From Alkalibacter rhizosphaerae (lineage in GTDB: Bacteria > Bacillota > Clostridia > Eubacteriales > Alkalibacteraceae), in contig NZ_CP071444.1 in NCBI RefSeq assembly GCF_017352215.1, positions 806,001-870,000 on the forward strand: a DNA stretch of 64,000 bases, written 5' to 3'. Of this stretch, positions 24,279 through 33,066 are shown piece after piece. The translations under genes were made by a program, and so were the position numbers. Under the pieces are notes generated by a model. That model saw only the letters and a program-made list of their open reading frames with translations. It ran no database searches and was not told where the DNA came from. Numbering within the stretch: the stretch's first letter is position 1; the number at the start of each line of letters is the position of its first letter.

Positions 24279-26423
24279 TCAAAGCTCTCCAGTCACCTTT
24301 TTTTCAAAGTTTTCCATGATCTGCAACATCTCCTTGGATGTGGAAGCCTTATCCAACTCCTGAATAAATTCTCCAGTACCCAACATTTCCGTTAAATTGT
24401 ACAAGCTTTTAGCGATGGCCTTACCATCCGTGATGCTGAAAGACAAGACATAACGAACTGGATCGTTCAAATCGTGATTGAAGGAAACTGGTTCTTTCAA
24501 TCGAACCAAGCTGGCACCTGTTTTCAGTGCGCCTTTTTCTTTTTCTGCATGAGGTATGGCCAGGCCCGGATAAATAACCACGTAGGAATCCTTTTCAATG
24601 ATCTGGATCATGGCTTCGATGTATTCTTCCGTAACCATATTCTCTCTTTTCATTAATTCGCCAGAGATCTGTACGGCATGTTGCCAGTTTTCCGCTTCAA
24701 CATCCAGCGATATCCTGGAATCCGACAATAGGCCATATAGCTTTTCCATATCCTTTTTGCCGGGAACTTCGCGCAAATCTTCACTCATGTAATGATGGAA
24801 AGCATCTTTCAACTCCTGGATGGCATCCTCTTTGTAGTTGTTGTCAATGTACTTGTTGATGATGGATTCATATTGGGAAAAAAACGCTTTTTCATCAATG
24901 GGAAGCGGCTTTTGGGGATTGTTGATCCTTTTAAAGCGCTTGTCTTTTTCAATGGTGTTGATGATCTTGTGCAAGTTTACGATGTCCTCTTCCGTTGGAA
25001 TGGGATGGACGTGTATGTATGGTTTTTCGCTGTTTTTCAAATATACTGTTGAAACGACCAGATCTATACTGTCCAACTCCATGTTTTCCAATTGATGAGA
25101 TGATGTAATAGCTTCCACATTAAGTTTTGGAAAGATGGATTTTAACTTCGCCTTTAACAGCTGCACAGTGCCGCCGCCGGAATTGCAGACCAGGATCGCA
25201 TGGACTCTGGTTTTTCCTATCAGGCTGTTTTCCAAAATAGCTAGAATGTACATGACGATAAAAGAGCTTTCGTCTTTAGAAATTTTCTTGTTCAGGTATC
25301 TTTCAACAGGTTCCAGCGCTTTCTCCACAATGGAAAAAATGTATGTGTTTTCTTCCAGTTCCTCCAAAAGTGGATTTGCCACCATGGTTTCATCCATAAG
25401 GCGGTTGATCATGAGTTTCATGTGATTGATCAACAAATCGAACAAGTCTGAGTTCAGGTGATATTGTATGTTCAACTCTTTGGAGATTTGGTAGACAAAT
25501 TCAGTGATCAAAATCTGTATCTCCATGGAATCGATTTTTGTCCCAGAATCTTTCAAATAGCTTAGTGCGCATAAAATCTTGCACAGGTACTTCACTTCTT
25601 CATGAGATATTTCCAATTGCAGCTTTGCTGAAACGCGTCCACAAATCGTATTGGCAAAAGAATATTTGGAATTGTTTTCGATCGGTGTTTTGTTGACATC
25701 ATCCAGAGATTTCCCATTTTCCAATCGGTTTACCATGACAACGAGATAGCTCAACACCCTGGAAAAGGAATACTCGGAAAGCAACACTTCCTCCGCAGCT
25801 TCACATTGGCTTAAAATGGTTTTCAATTCAGGATATCGCCCTTTTTTATCGACGCTGGCCAACAATAGCCGGCGGAAAATATTGAGTTCGTCTTCAAAAG
25901 GATCGCTTTCTTCCGTCATGCCGTTTAGGACCAACAGTTTCGTCATGGCACTTCGTATGGTGTTCTCATCCCCTTTGACCAGATAGCCACGGCGAGTTTG
26001 GGAATACAGCTCCAGGTTGTGGTCTTCAAACCAGTCTCGTACCGCATCGATGTCGGTCAACAAGGTATTTCGACTGACCAGTACGTAATCTGAAAGATGA
26101 TAGGTAGTCAAGTAGGACGTGGCATTAAGTAGTTCCATCGCTAGGATCGTTCTTCTTTCGTTTTGGGACAACTTGTATGTCTGAAAAGAGTGAAACAGGG
26201 ATAGGAGCTCGCTTGCGCTGGCTTCATCGTTTTCAAAAGTCAGCTCCCCTTGAGGATTGATGATGATCTGTGATTTGTCGTTGGCCAACAGACTATCATT
26301 TGCTTCCTTCAAATCATTTCGTATGGTTTGTTCCGATACGTTGAACAATTCTGCATATTCCGAGATGGAGTATCGCTTGTCATTGCTGATATCCGTAATG
26401 ATAATATTGATTCTTCTGTTCAC
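24279..26423 (-). CDS. PRD-containing transcriptional activator (MtlR/BglG type)
   Basis: A 714-residue regulator: N-terminal helix-turn-helix (about 15-60, ISEYAELFNVSEQTIRNDL), a second helical DNA-binding region, two PTS regulation domains (about 170-400), an EIIB-like domain with a cysteine in LVCNSGGGT (about 405-490) and a C-terminal EIIA-like domain with an active-site histidine in AIPHAEKEKG. Such proteins activate PTS operons in response to their phosphorylation by HPr and EIIB, so this one probably controls the galactitol-type PTS next to it. The start is GTG at 26423 with AGGAGG seven bases upstream. Confidence 0.92.
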   Translation of the reverse strand: MNRRINIIITDISNDKRYSISEYAELFNVSEQTIRNDLKEANDSLLANDKSQIIINPQGELTFENDEASASELLSLFHSFQTYKLSQNERRTILAMELLNATSYLTTYHLSDYVLVSRNTLLTDIDAVRDWFEDHNLELYSQTRRGYLVKGDENTIRSAMTKLLVLNGMTEESDPFEDELNIFRRLLLASVDKKGRYPELKTILSQCEAAEEVLLSEYSFSRVLSYLVVMVNRLENGKSLDDVNKTPIENNSKYSFANTICGRVSAKLQLEISHEEVKYLCKILCALSYLKDSGTKIDSMEIQILITEFVYQISKELNIQYHLNSDLFDLLINHMKLMINRLMDETMVANPLLEELEENTYIFSIVEKALEPVERYLNKKISKDESSFIVMYILAILENSLIGKTRVHAILVCNSGGGTVQLLKAKLKSIFPKLNVEAITSSHQLENMELDSIDLVVSTVYLKNSEKPYIHVHPIPTEEDIVNLHKIINTIEKDKRFKRINNPQKPLPIDEKAFFSQYESIINKYIDNNYKEDAIQELKDAFHHYMSEDLREVPGKKDMEKLYGLLSDSRISLDVEAENWQHAVQISGELMKRENMVTEEYIEAMIQIIEKDSYVVIYPGLAIPHAEKEKGALKTGASLVRLKEPVSFNHDLNDPVRYVLSFSITDGKAIAKSLYNLTEMLGTGEFIQELDKASTSKEMLQIMENFEKKVTGEL

Positions 26424-26530
26424 GCCATCTCCTCCTTGTTTTATTATAAAACTGCCGTGTTTTTATTAAAAGTCCAAATCATTCCAGCATGGAGTCAAGT
26501 CAATTGGGTCAATTGATATTTCCGTATCAA

Positions 26531-26569
26531 AAGAACGGTTCTTGTGGTCATGACCACGAGAACCGTCTT
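26531..26569. repeat. Variant REP-like hairpin
   Basis: AAGAACGGTTCT and AGAACCGTCTT arms extended by TGTGGTCA/TGACCACG, with no loop. It is a diverged relative of the type I repeat, between the start of the PRD regulator gene and the end of the EamA gene. Confidence 0.65.
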
Positions 26570-26583
26570 CGTTTCTATGTGTT

Positions 26584-27573
26584 TCACACTATTTCTTCCC
26601 CTTCAACCACAACTACCTCCGCCACCGCCAAAGCAGGCTCTACCCCCAATGCGTAATCAAAAGAACCGTCCCTTTGATTTCTCGGCTTTCGATTCACCCC
26701 ATAGGCGCTGATGATAATGATCACCGACCCCAGCAACTGGAACACTCCGAAGTCCTCCTTCAAGATCAATACCCCTGCCAGGATGGAAACAATGGTGGTG
26801 ATGTTGGAAAAGATGGTGGCCTGGACCACACTAAGATGGGTGGCCGCATAATTGAGCATCAGAAAAGCACCAACAGAGGAGGCCACCGCCAAAAAGGTGA
26901 CGGAACCCCAAAAGACGGGATCTTTCATAGGTTCCAATACCGTCATCAGGGGCACGCCCCGGTTCTCCACCAGGGCAACTCCTGTAAAAACCACAAATCC
27001 CAGGGCAAACATCACATAGGTCCGCTCAAAGGAACCAAATTCCCTGGCCAGTTTCCGATTGAATATGTTGAAGAGGCCCGCAGAAAATACAGCTCCCATC
27101 AATAAAAAGAATCCGCCCCACTGAAAATCCACGTCCAACTGACCCGCCGTCGTGAAGAACACCCCCACTATAGAGAGCAATACGAAGAGCCCCTGGGTCA
27201 ATCGGACTTTTTCTTTCAAGATCAGTCCACTCAAGATCAAACTGACCATGGGCACCATGGCGATCATGATGCCGGCAAAGGAAGCCGTCGACAGGCGCAT
27301 CCCGAAGTTTTCAAAAATGAAGTACAGGATGGGTTGAAAGATCCCAAGTAGGAGCAGTCTCTTCACGTTTTTCCCTTTTAATCGAATGCGAAAGACGCCG
27401 AATGCCATCAGCAGGTTCAAGGTCAAAAAAGCCATGGAAAACCGTACCGCCAGCAGCACAAAGGGGGATACGACCCCCAGAGCAATTTTGGAGAACAAAA
27501 AACTGAACCCAAAAATGGAGTAAGCCATCAGGGCAAAAACCAGTGCCAATTTATTTTGTTTGTCTGTCGTCAT
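26584..27573 (-). CDS. EamA/DMT-family membrane transporter
   Basis: A drug/metabolite-transporter family protein of about 329 residues with ten predicted helices in two EamA halves. It probably exports or imports a small metabolite. I place the start at the ATG at 27573 (protein begins MTTDKQNKL) because AAAGGA lies nine bases upstream; an ATG at 27618 lies inside an inverted repeat. The last 30 or so residues after the final helix are odd: the first part of this tail (NQRDGSFDYA) is translated from a type I repeat (26655-26679), so a repeat insertion appears to have replaced the original C-terminus. Confidence 0.85.
   Translation of the reverse strand: MTTDKQNKLALVFALMAYSIFGFSFLFSKIALGVVSPFVLLAVRFSMAFLTLNLLMAFGVFRIRLKGKNVKRLLLLGIFQPILYFIFENFGMRLSTASFAGIMIAMVPMVSLILSGLILKEKVRLTQGLFVLLSIVGVFFTTAGQLDVDFQWGGFFLLMGAVFSAGLFNIFNRKLAREFGSFERTYVMFALGFVVFTGVALVENRGVPLMTVLEPMKDPVFWGSVTFLAVASSVGAFLMLNYAATHLSVVQATIFSNITTIVSILAGVLILKEDFGVFQLLGSVIIIISAYGVNRKPRNQRDGSFDYALGVEPALAVAEVVVVEGEEIV
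26655..26679. repeat. Type I REP-like half repeat inside the EamA gene
   Basis: AATCAAAAGAACCGTCCCTT and five further bases. It is read through as coding sequence at the 3' end of the EamA gene. Confidence 0.8.
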
Positions 27574-27612
27574 GTCATTTTGTCCTTTCTTACAACTGCA
27601 AATAATGGTTTT

Positions 27613-27646
27613 CGGCATGATGAACTATTTGAAATTCATCATGCCG
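27613..27646. terminator. Hairpin upstream of the EamA gene
   Basis: Perfect 12-base arms CGGCATGATGAA and TTCATCATGCCG with a 10-base loop, 40 bases upstream of the EamA start and next to a type I repeat. It could terminate the preceding lipoprotein transcript or be part of the repeat family's flanking sequence. Confidence 0.45.
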
Positions 27647-27653
27647 TTCCCCT

Positions 27654-27680
27654 GGTTCTTTTGATGCAATCAAAAGAACC
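27654..27680. repeat. REP-like hairpin, type I (paired)
   Basis: GGTTCTTTTGAT and ATCAAAAGAACC around GCA, continuing into GTCCC on one side only. It lies ten bases beyond the stop of the large lipoprotein gene. Confidence 0.8.
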
Positions 27681-27690
27681 GTCCCTTTTA

Positions 27691-30387
27691 TTATTTCGAT
27701 GCTTCGAAGTCGATGTAACCCAGGTACTCTACCCGATAATACATCAAGATCCTTCCAATCACATTTCCGTTTCCGTCGAAGCTCATCTTCACTTCCACCA
27801 GATCCCGCTCGTTGTCGATGACGGAAGCGTACAATTCATTTCCCCTGTATTTCAAATCTGTAAATGTGATATCGACATCATCAGTAACAAAGTTTCCTTT
27901 AATGCGAAGCTTGTCGGTCGTCAGTGTCAGCACAAAGGGATCGTTGCCTTTTTCCACCATGTCAAACATGCCGAATTCCGTAAATACTCCATTGTATTCT
28001 CCCGTGATTCCAACAGGTTGGACCGTCGTAGCTCCTTCGAATTCGCCAAACCCGCCTTCATCGCTTCCTCCACCACTTCCAGGGTCCGATCCTTGGGAGT
28101 CCGGTGGGCCGATTGGGTCTGCAGAGTCCGGATCTGTCGGGTCATCATCCGGTTTTGCCGGATCCTCCGGCATATCACCATCCACTACAAGCGGATCCTC
28201 TCCAGTTGCCGGATCATCTCCGTCTGCAGGTGTCGTCGGATCAGTATCTGCTTGATCCTCCCCTTGAGCGATGAGGATCTCTTCCTCCTTGTAAGCCGAT
28301 TCAAAATTTTCAAGGGTGGAATTGATCATTCCGGGTATATACCCCAAGGCCAGGCCTTGGACGTAATTTTTGATGACATCGCCGCTGCTCTCTCCGATGG
28401 CGTTCTTCACCAGTGCATTGTTGATGGTCGTTTTGTTGTTGATGGTGACCAGCTTGTCCTTGACCTTGTTGCCGAAGTTGGAGAGTTGCTTGCCAGCCAT
28501 CTCAAAAGTTTCATCGAAATACTGCTGGCTTTTTCCAATGGCGGAAACCGACTTATCATAAACAACATCAAGAACTGCCTTGCTTTTGGGGGATTTCCCG
28601 ATGGTAGATACCAGCTTGTCGCCAAACTTGCCGACATTCTTGCTTATCACCTCTTTTAATTTTCCAACACTGACCAATGTCTTTTTCATGATGGTTCCCG
28701 TCAGCTCTGCCGTCGGTTTGGCAATCCTGCTGCCCAAAGACAAGGTCTTGTTGATGCCGGATTTGATAAACTTGCTGGCCGCATCGGCGCCTGCGGCTGT
28801 CGTCAAGGCCACGTCCACTGCCGCCTTGATAAAGTCGCCGGTTTTCGTCTTTGGATTGGCCATGGTGATCATGGCCTTGGCAGATCCGGTAAAGCACCCG
28901 ACGGCAAATTTTGATCCTTCCTTGATCATCTTGGAAGTATTGCTGTCTTCTCCCAGCACATAGTCCGAGACGATGCCGATGCCGCCGTCCACGTACTTGT
29001 CGATCATCTTGATGGAATTTTCATAAACTTCCGCACCGGCTTCATTGTTGGCGATCCGACGTTTCTCCTCTACTAATACACGGGCCTTTTCTTCCGCAAT
29101 GGTCTTTGCATCCACCCCTAAGTCGGATGCATAGGAATCAAACGCATAATTGTAGATCCGGTTGCTGGTCTTTTCCAGAATGGTCCCTGCAGTAGACAAT
29201 ACTTTCTTTTTTATTTTGCTGAAAAAACCTTCTTTTTTATTTTCTTTTACTGGAGCGATTTTTGTCAGTTCTTTGGCCTGCTCGTAATACAGCTTGGAAC
29301 TGGTTCCATCGACACTTTCTGATGCCTGCACTGTTTTGGAACCGAAAAAGGCTTTTGAGAACAGGACTTGGTCATCCGATGCAGGTCCATGGTAGTGTAA
29401 TGCCAGTTGGGAAGCCTCCATCAAACCGTACCCCTCCACCAGTTGTGCTCCATAGTAAAGACCCATTTCTTGATGGAAGACGTTGCTGTCTTTTGCCATG
29501 TCGATCATGTCCTGGGTTATGCCGTCTTTCAGCTCGATGGCATTAATTTTAGGAGATGCTTCCTCCGTAAAGTCCATCATCCCTTGCAGCAGGGACATGA
29601 CCATGTAGGCATCCGCCTTCTCCAATTCCTTCAAGCCGGCAAAGATGGCGCCTACTTCATCTACGGTGCTTTGGATGGTAAACTCCTGTCCCTCCAATGA
29701 CTCCAGATTCAATATCATATTTTCCATTTCCATCTTGGTTATGGAATCTCCAAAAGCCACCTTTTCGTACTCTTCAAACAGGATCACACCGTCACTGACC
29801 AGCCTAGTCGCAAACCGAGCTGCCCGGTCTCCCAGATCTGCACTTTTGTACACTTGCAGATACTTGTTCCAATCGTTGATATAATCATCTGTTTCGTTGG
29901 AATCGACGTACGCATTCAATTGTGCGGATAAAATAGATAGTTGAGTAAGTTCTTCTGCATATTCTTCCGAGAGTTGATCATAAAGATCCTGATAGGTTGG
30001 ATCTGCTATAGCAGCTTTTTCATAGCTATCCAGAACTGTATATACTATATGATCCAAATGGGGCATCAATGCGATGTCCAGGTTTCCCTTGATCCGCGAG
30101 GACCGGATCAGCAGATCCTCCACTTTCCTGTCAAAAAGCTCAAAGTAACTTTGATCTTCGAAAAGATGTTGGATCTCCTCACTGATGTAGAAAGGACTGG
30201 CCGCCATGAAGTCACCAAGGGTATCTTCTCCGGCTTTTTCCAAATATTCCTCATCCGACATGCCTGAAATTCGCAACGTATCATTGTCCAGACTGTTGTA
30301 GCTCACGGATGAATTTTTCGGTGCACATCCTCCAACCACAAAGATCACTGCGACGATCCATACGATCATTTTGGACCAAGGTTTCAT
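27691..30387 (-). CDS. Large surface lipoprotein of unknown function
   Basis: A protein of about 898 residues with a lipoprotein signal peptide ending in VVGGC, so it is anchored to the outer face of the membrane. The first 380 residues are mostly helical. A central region (about 400-680) is rich in Lys, Gly and Ala with alternating amphipathic helices. Then comes an acidic Pro/Asp/Gly linker of about 90 residues and a final beta-rich domain of about 110 residues (from GITGEYNGVFTEFGMFD). I do not recognise any of these domains. I chose the ATG at 30387, six bases after a G-rich stretch; an ATG at 30393 abuts that stretch. It is followed by a type I hairpin. Confidence 0.7.
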   Translation of the reverse strand: MKPWSKMIVWIVAVIFVVGGCAPKNSSVSYNSLDNDTLRISGMSDEEYLEKAGEDTLGDFMAASPFYISEEIQHLFEDQSYFELFDRKVEDLLIRSSRIKGNLDIALMPHLDHIVYTVLDSYEKAAIADPTYQDLYDQLSEEYAEELTQLSILSAQLNAYVDSNETDDYINDWNKYLQVYKSADLGDRAARFATRLVSDGVILFEEYEKVAFGDSITKMEMENMILNLESLEGQEFTIQSTVDEVGAIFAGLKELEKADAYMVMSLLQGMMDFTEEASPKINAIELKDGITQDMIDMAKDSNVFHQEMGLYYGAQLVEGYGLMEASQLALHYHGPASDDQVLFSKAFFGSKTVQASESVDGTSSKLYYEQAKELTKIAPVKENKKEGFFSKIKKKVLSTAGTILEKTSNRIYNYAFDSYASDLGVDAKTIAEEKARVLVEEKRRIANNEAGAEVYENSIKMIDKYVDGGIGIVSDYVLGEDSNTSKMIKEGSKFAVGCFTGSAKAMITMANPKTKTGDFIKAAVDVALTTAAGADAASKFIKSGINKTLSLGSRIAKPTAELTGTIMKKTLVSVGKLKEVISKNVGKFGDKLVSTIGKSPKSKAVLDVVYDKSVSAIGKSQQYFDETFEMAGKQLSNFGNKVKDKLVTINNKTTINNALVKNAIGESSGDVIKNYVQGLALGYIPGMINSTLENFESAYKEEEILIAQGEDQADTDPTTPADGDDPATGEDPLVVDGDMPEDPAKPDDDPTDPDSADPIGPPDSQGSDPGSGGGSDEGGFGEFEGATTVQPVGITGEYNGVFTEFGMFDMVEKGNDPFVLTLTTDKLRIKGNFVTDDVDITFTDLKYRGNELYASVIDNERDLVEVKMSFDGNGNVIGRILMYYRVEYLGYIDFEASK

Positions 30388-30520
30388 GGTCATCCCCCAT
30401 TCCCATTTCAAATAAAACTTTATATCTTACAGTTTATCGTAAAAATTTCATGTGGACCAGTTTTATTGATGCTAATTTATGAAAATTGTTAAGACAAGGG
30501 GGCGTTTTAAATGTTTAAAT

Positions 30521-30558
30521 GGGGACGGTGACTTTTTTGCAAAAAAGTCACCGTCCCC
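30521..30558. repeat. REP-like palindrome, type II
   Basis: A perfect 38-base palindrome: GGGGACGGTGACTTTTTT followed by GC and its exact complement. It lies 30 bases beyond the stop of the surface-protein gene at 30589-32997. Confidence 0.9.
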
Positions 30559-30588
30559 ATCTCAACCCATCTCAATCACCTCAAAACA

Positions 30589-32997
30589 TCAAATCTGCTG
30601 TTTGTTCCACTTCGTTCGACCAAGGGCAACCATAGCCAGAATCAGCAGGATCCCGCCGGTCATCCAGCCGGCATCCATTGCCTTCCCTTGGGATGCTGCA
30701 TTCCCATCTCCTGTTGACGGATTGGCTTCCATGGTCTGCTCCACCAGGGCATAGTCGCTGAAATGGTCCGTTTCAAAGACGAAATAGGTCACTTTCCCTA
30801 TGGTCTTCTTCAGTCCCTGGATGATCTCCACAGAGCCATCTTCGGTAATATAAGCAATGGCCAGATCTTCCTTTGCCGCCTGCTGGGCGGTCAATGGAAG
30901 ATAGACGGATACGGGACCTGTTATGTCTTCATTGTCGATCTTTTCTTCCACCGGATCCCCCTCATAGGGCTCGATCCGCTTGTAAAGTTCGATGTCGTAG
31001 ACGCCAAGGAGCTCGTATCCCTTGCCAGCCAGAGCCGTTTCCACCGCATCCTGAATGGAAGGATCCAATTCTTTCTCCAAGGCCTTTACAAAGACGGTGA
31101 TCTTGGCAATGTCTTTGTCGTCTTTTTCCTCTACGACCACCTTGTCTTCCAAACCGGAGGCCATCACCCCGGTACCTTCATCTTCCTCTACAAATTCAAC
31201 CACCTGAGGAGGTCGGTCCCACTTGGCGTAGAGGGTCACATCTTCTTCGACGGCATACTCGTCAAAGACGATCTTCTCTGCATACTCCGTATCGAAATAC
31301 CATCCGTCAAAGAGGTAACCATCCCTGGTGGGATCTTCCGGTTTTACCGGATTTCCTCCCGGTGCCAAGATCTGGCCGGTGACGTCGCTGCCGCCCATGG
31401 AATCAAAGGTGACCAGGGGATAGGGCAGGATATGAACCACGCCGTTTTCATCGGGAGCGATGTAGTCGAATGTCTGGGCGACGTCCTGTTGGGTGATGTC
31501 CGGGTATTCGAAGGTTTCCACCGTTCCTTCCTCCGGAATAAGGATGTAGGAAGATTTCAACTGTATGTTTTTCTCCTCTGTCGTCTCCAGGGTGGTCATG
31601 TCGTCGTATTGGTAGTACGCCGCCACGGCATTGTAATCTCCTGTGTAATCATCCAGAAGGTCCACCTTGACTTCGCTGTAGTCGATGAGCAAAGCTCCAT
31701 CCAGCACAAATCCATTGATGATCCCTTTTTTGAAGTCTTTCACCAGGACGGTGCTCTCTTCAATGGTCACCGGTCCCATGGGATTGACGATGCCAACATT
31801 GTTGTTTTCGGGGCCTCTTTTCAAAGAGTAGGTTTCCATAATGTCAAAGCCGGTGAAGGATAATTCACTATTGGTGATGGAAACATAAGAAGGCAGGTAA
31901 TCGCCACGCAGTCCCATATAGTCGCTGGGGATGCTCATATAACGAGTAAAGCCTGTATTGATGCCAAACCAGAACCCGGTGGCCGTCACTTGGGCATTGG
32001 TAAGTCTGACGCTTCCTTGCAAGGCGTGGATGGCTGCCGTGCCGTCCGAATAAGGTCCCACTCCTGTTAAGAGGAGGGTTGCATTGTTGACATCAATGTC
32101 TCCAGATCCGGTAACTTCCACTTGCAGATCCGAGGACTGGGATAGCTGATCCAGGTAAATGTTTTCCGTTCCCGCGACGATGGCACTCTCATACCCATCG
32201 ACGGTCACTGCACTGTCCTGGGATATGGTGATATCCCCCTTCTCCGTAGAGATCCCCGTATCCCAAACTATGGTTGTCAGGGTTTGTTCCTTCGCTTCCG
32301 CCGGGACCCTGCTGTCACCCCGGTCCAAGTCGATGGTGGAATTTACGATGGTGATGGGATGCTCCACAAGTAGGGTCAAGGAAAGATCATTCATGTCTTC
32401 ATATCCCGCATAGAGCCCTACTCGAAATCCCTCCATGGCAATGTTGCTGTCTTCTACATCAATAGATGTACGGGCGATGATCCCAGCCTGATTATATGAG
32501 ATCTGCAGGTTGGAAGTTTCACTCCTATCCAAATAGTAAAGATCCATTGCCACATCGGCTTCGGATAGGCTCAAAGCACCCTTGGCCAGGATCCCAGTGT
32601 CCTGGACCTCCATGACCAGATCCGACAAAACGGTCAGGTCCCCCTCCGTATCGATTCCTACGTAAGAGCCTTTTAAGGTCAGGGTCCCTTCCCCCTGGAC
32701 GGTGAGATCGCCTTCCACATCGAACGCTGTGAAGACGTCCGATTCCAAGGTGATGTCCGAATCCACCTGTACCGTCGATCCCCCAGGGAGATCACAGGAA
32801 AAGGGAATGCTTTCCCCCACGCCGTCGAATGTCAGGGTTTTGGTGGTCTCGTCCCAAGCCCATCCGATACCGGAACGGCTGTCCGGGCTTGATACAAAGT
32901 CCTCAAATCCATCTGCCGCCAGTACCGGTCCGGGGAAAAACGACAGCAGCATCAGGAGACTCAACATGAGAGCCAATAATGCCTTGGTTCGTTTCAT
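30589..32997 (-). CDS. NPxTG cell-wall surface protein 1
   Basis: A secreted protein of about 802 residues. Order: signal peptide (1-28, ending PVLAADG); a long beta-helix-like region of irregular repeats such as GDLTVQGEGTLTLKG (about 30-540); one InlB-type B repeat ending DEYAVEEDVTLYAKW (about 555-620); a C-terminal domain shared with five neighbours, including FVFETDHFSDYALVE; then NPSTG (about 760), a hydrophobic helix and a basic tail. The tail is a cell-wall sorting signal with Asn-Pro instead of Leu-Pro. Start at ATG 32997 with AGGAG seven bases upstream. Probably expressed with the gene at 33067, 70 bases upstream. Confidence 0.82.
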   Translation of the reverse strand: MKRTKALLALMLSLLMLLSFFPGPVLAADGFEDFVSSPDSRSGIGWAWDETTKTLTFDGVGESIPFSCDLPGGSTVQVDSDITLESDVFTAFDVEGDLTVQGEGTLTLKGSYVGIDTEGDLTVLSDLVMEVQDTGILAKGALSLSEADVAMDLYYLDRSETSNLQISYNQAGIIARTSIDVEDSNIAMEGFRVGLYAGYEDMNDLSLTLLVEHPITIVNSTIDLDRGDSRVPAEAKEQTLTTIVWDTGISTEKGDITISQDSAVTVDGYESAIVAGTENIYLDQLSQSSDLQVEVTGSGDIDVNNATLLLTGVGPYSDGTAAIHALQGSVRLTNAQVTATGFWFGINTGFTRYMSIPSDYMGLRGDYLPSYVSITNSELSFTGFDIMETYSLKRGPENNNVGIVNPMGPVTIEESTVLVKDFKKGIINGFVLDGALLIDYSEVKVDLLDDYTGDYNAVAAYYQYDDMTTLETTEEKNIQLKSSYILIPEEGTVETFEYPDITQQDVAQTFDYIAPDENGVVHILPYPLVTFDSMGGSDVTGQILAPGGNPVKPEDPTRDGYLFDGWYFDTEYAEKIVFDEYAVEEDVTLYAKWDRPPQVVEFVEEDEGTGVMASGLEDKVVVEEKDDKDIAKITVFVKALEKELDPSIQDAVETALAGKGYELLGVYDIELYKRIEPYEGDPVEEKIDNEDITGPVSVYLPLTAQQAAKEDLAIAYITEDGSVEIIQGLKKTIGKVTYFVFETDHFSDYALVEQTMEANPSTGDGNAASQGKAMDAGWMTGGILLILAMVALGRTKWNKQQI

Positions 32998-33019
32998 CAA
33001 ATCACTCCTTTTATTTTTT

Positions 33020-33057
33020 GGGGACGGTGACTTTTTTGCAAAAAAGTCACCGTCCCC
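33020..33057. repeat. REP-like palindrome, type II
   Basis: The same perfect 38-base palindrome as at 30521, here nine bases beyond the stop of the surface-protein gene at 33067. Confidence 0.9.
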
Positions 33058-33066
33058 ATTAAAAAC

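Noticed and set aside
27556-28659. 367-codon plus-strand open frame over the large lipoprotein gene
   Set aside because: No recognisable motifs and biased composition (HH, FF, RR runs); the minus-strand lipoprotein has a lipobox and a ribosome-binding site.
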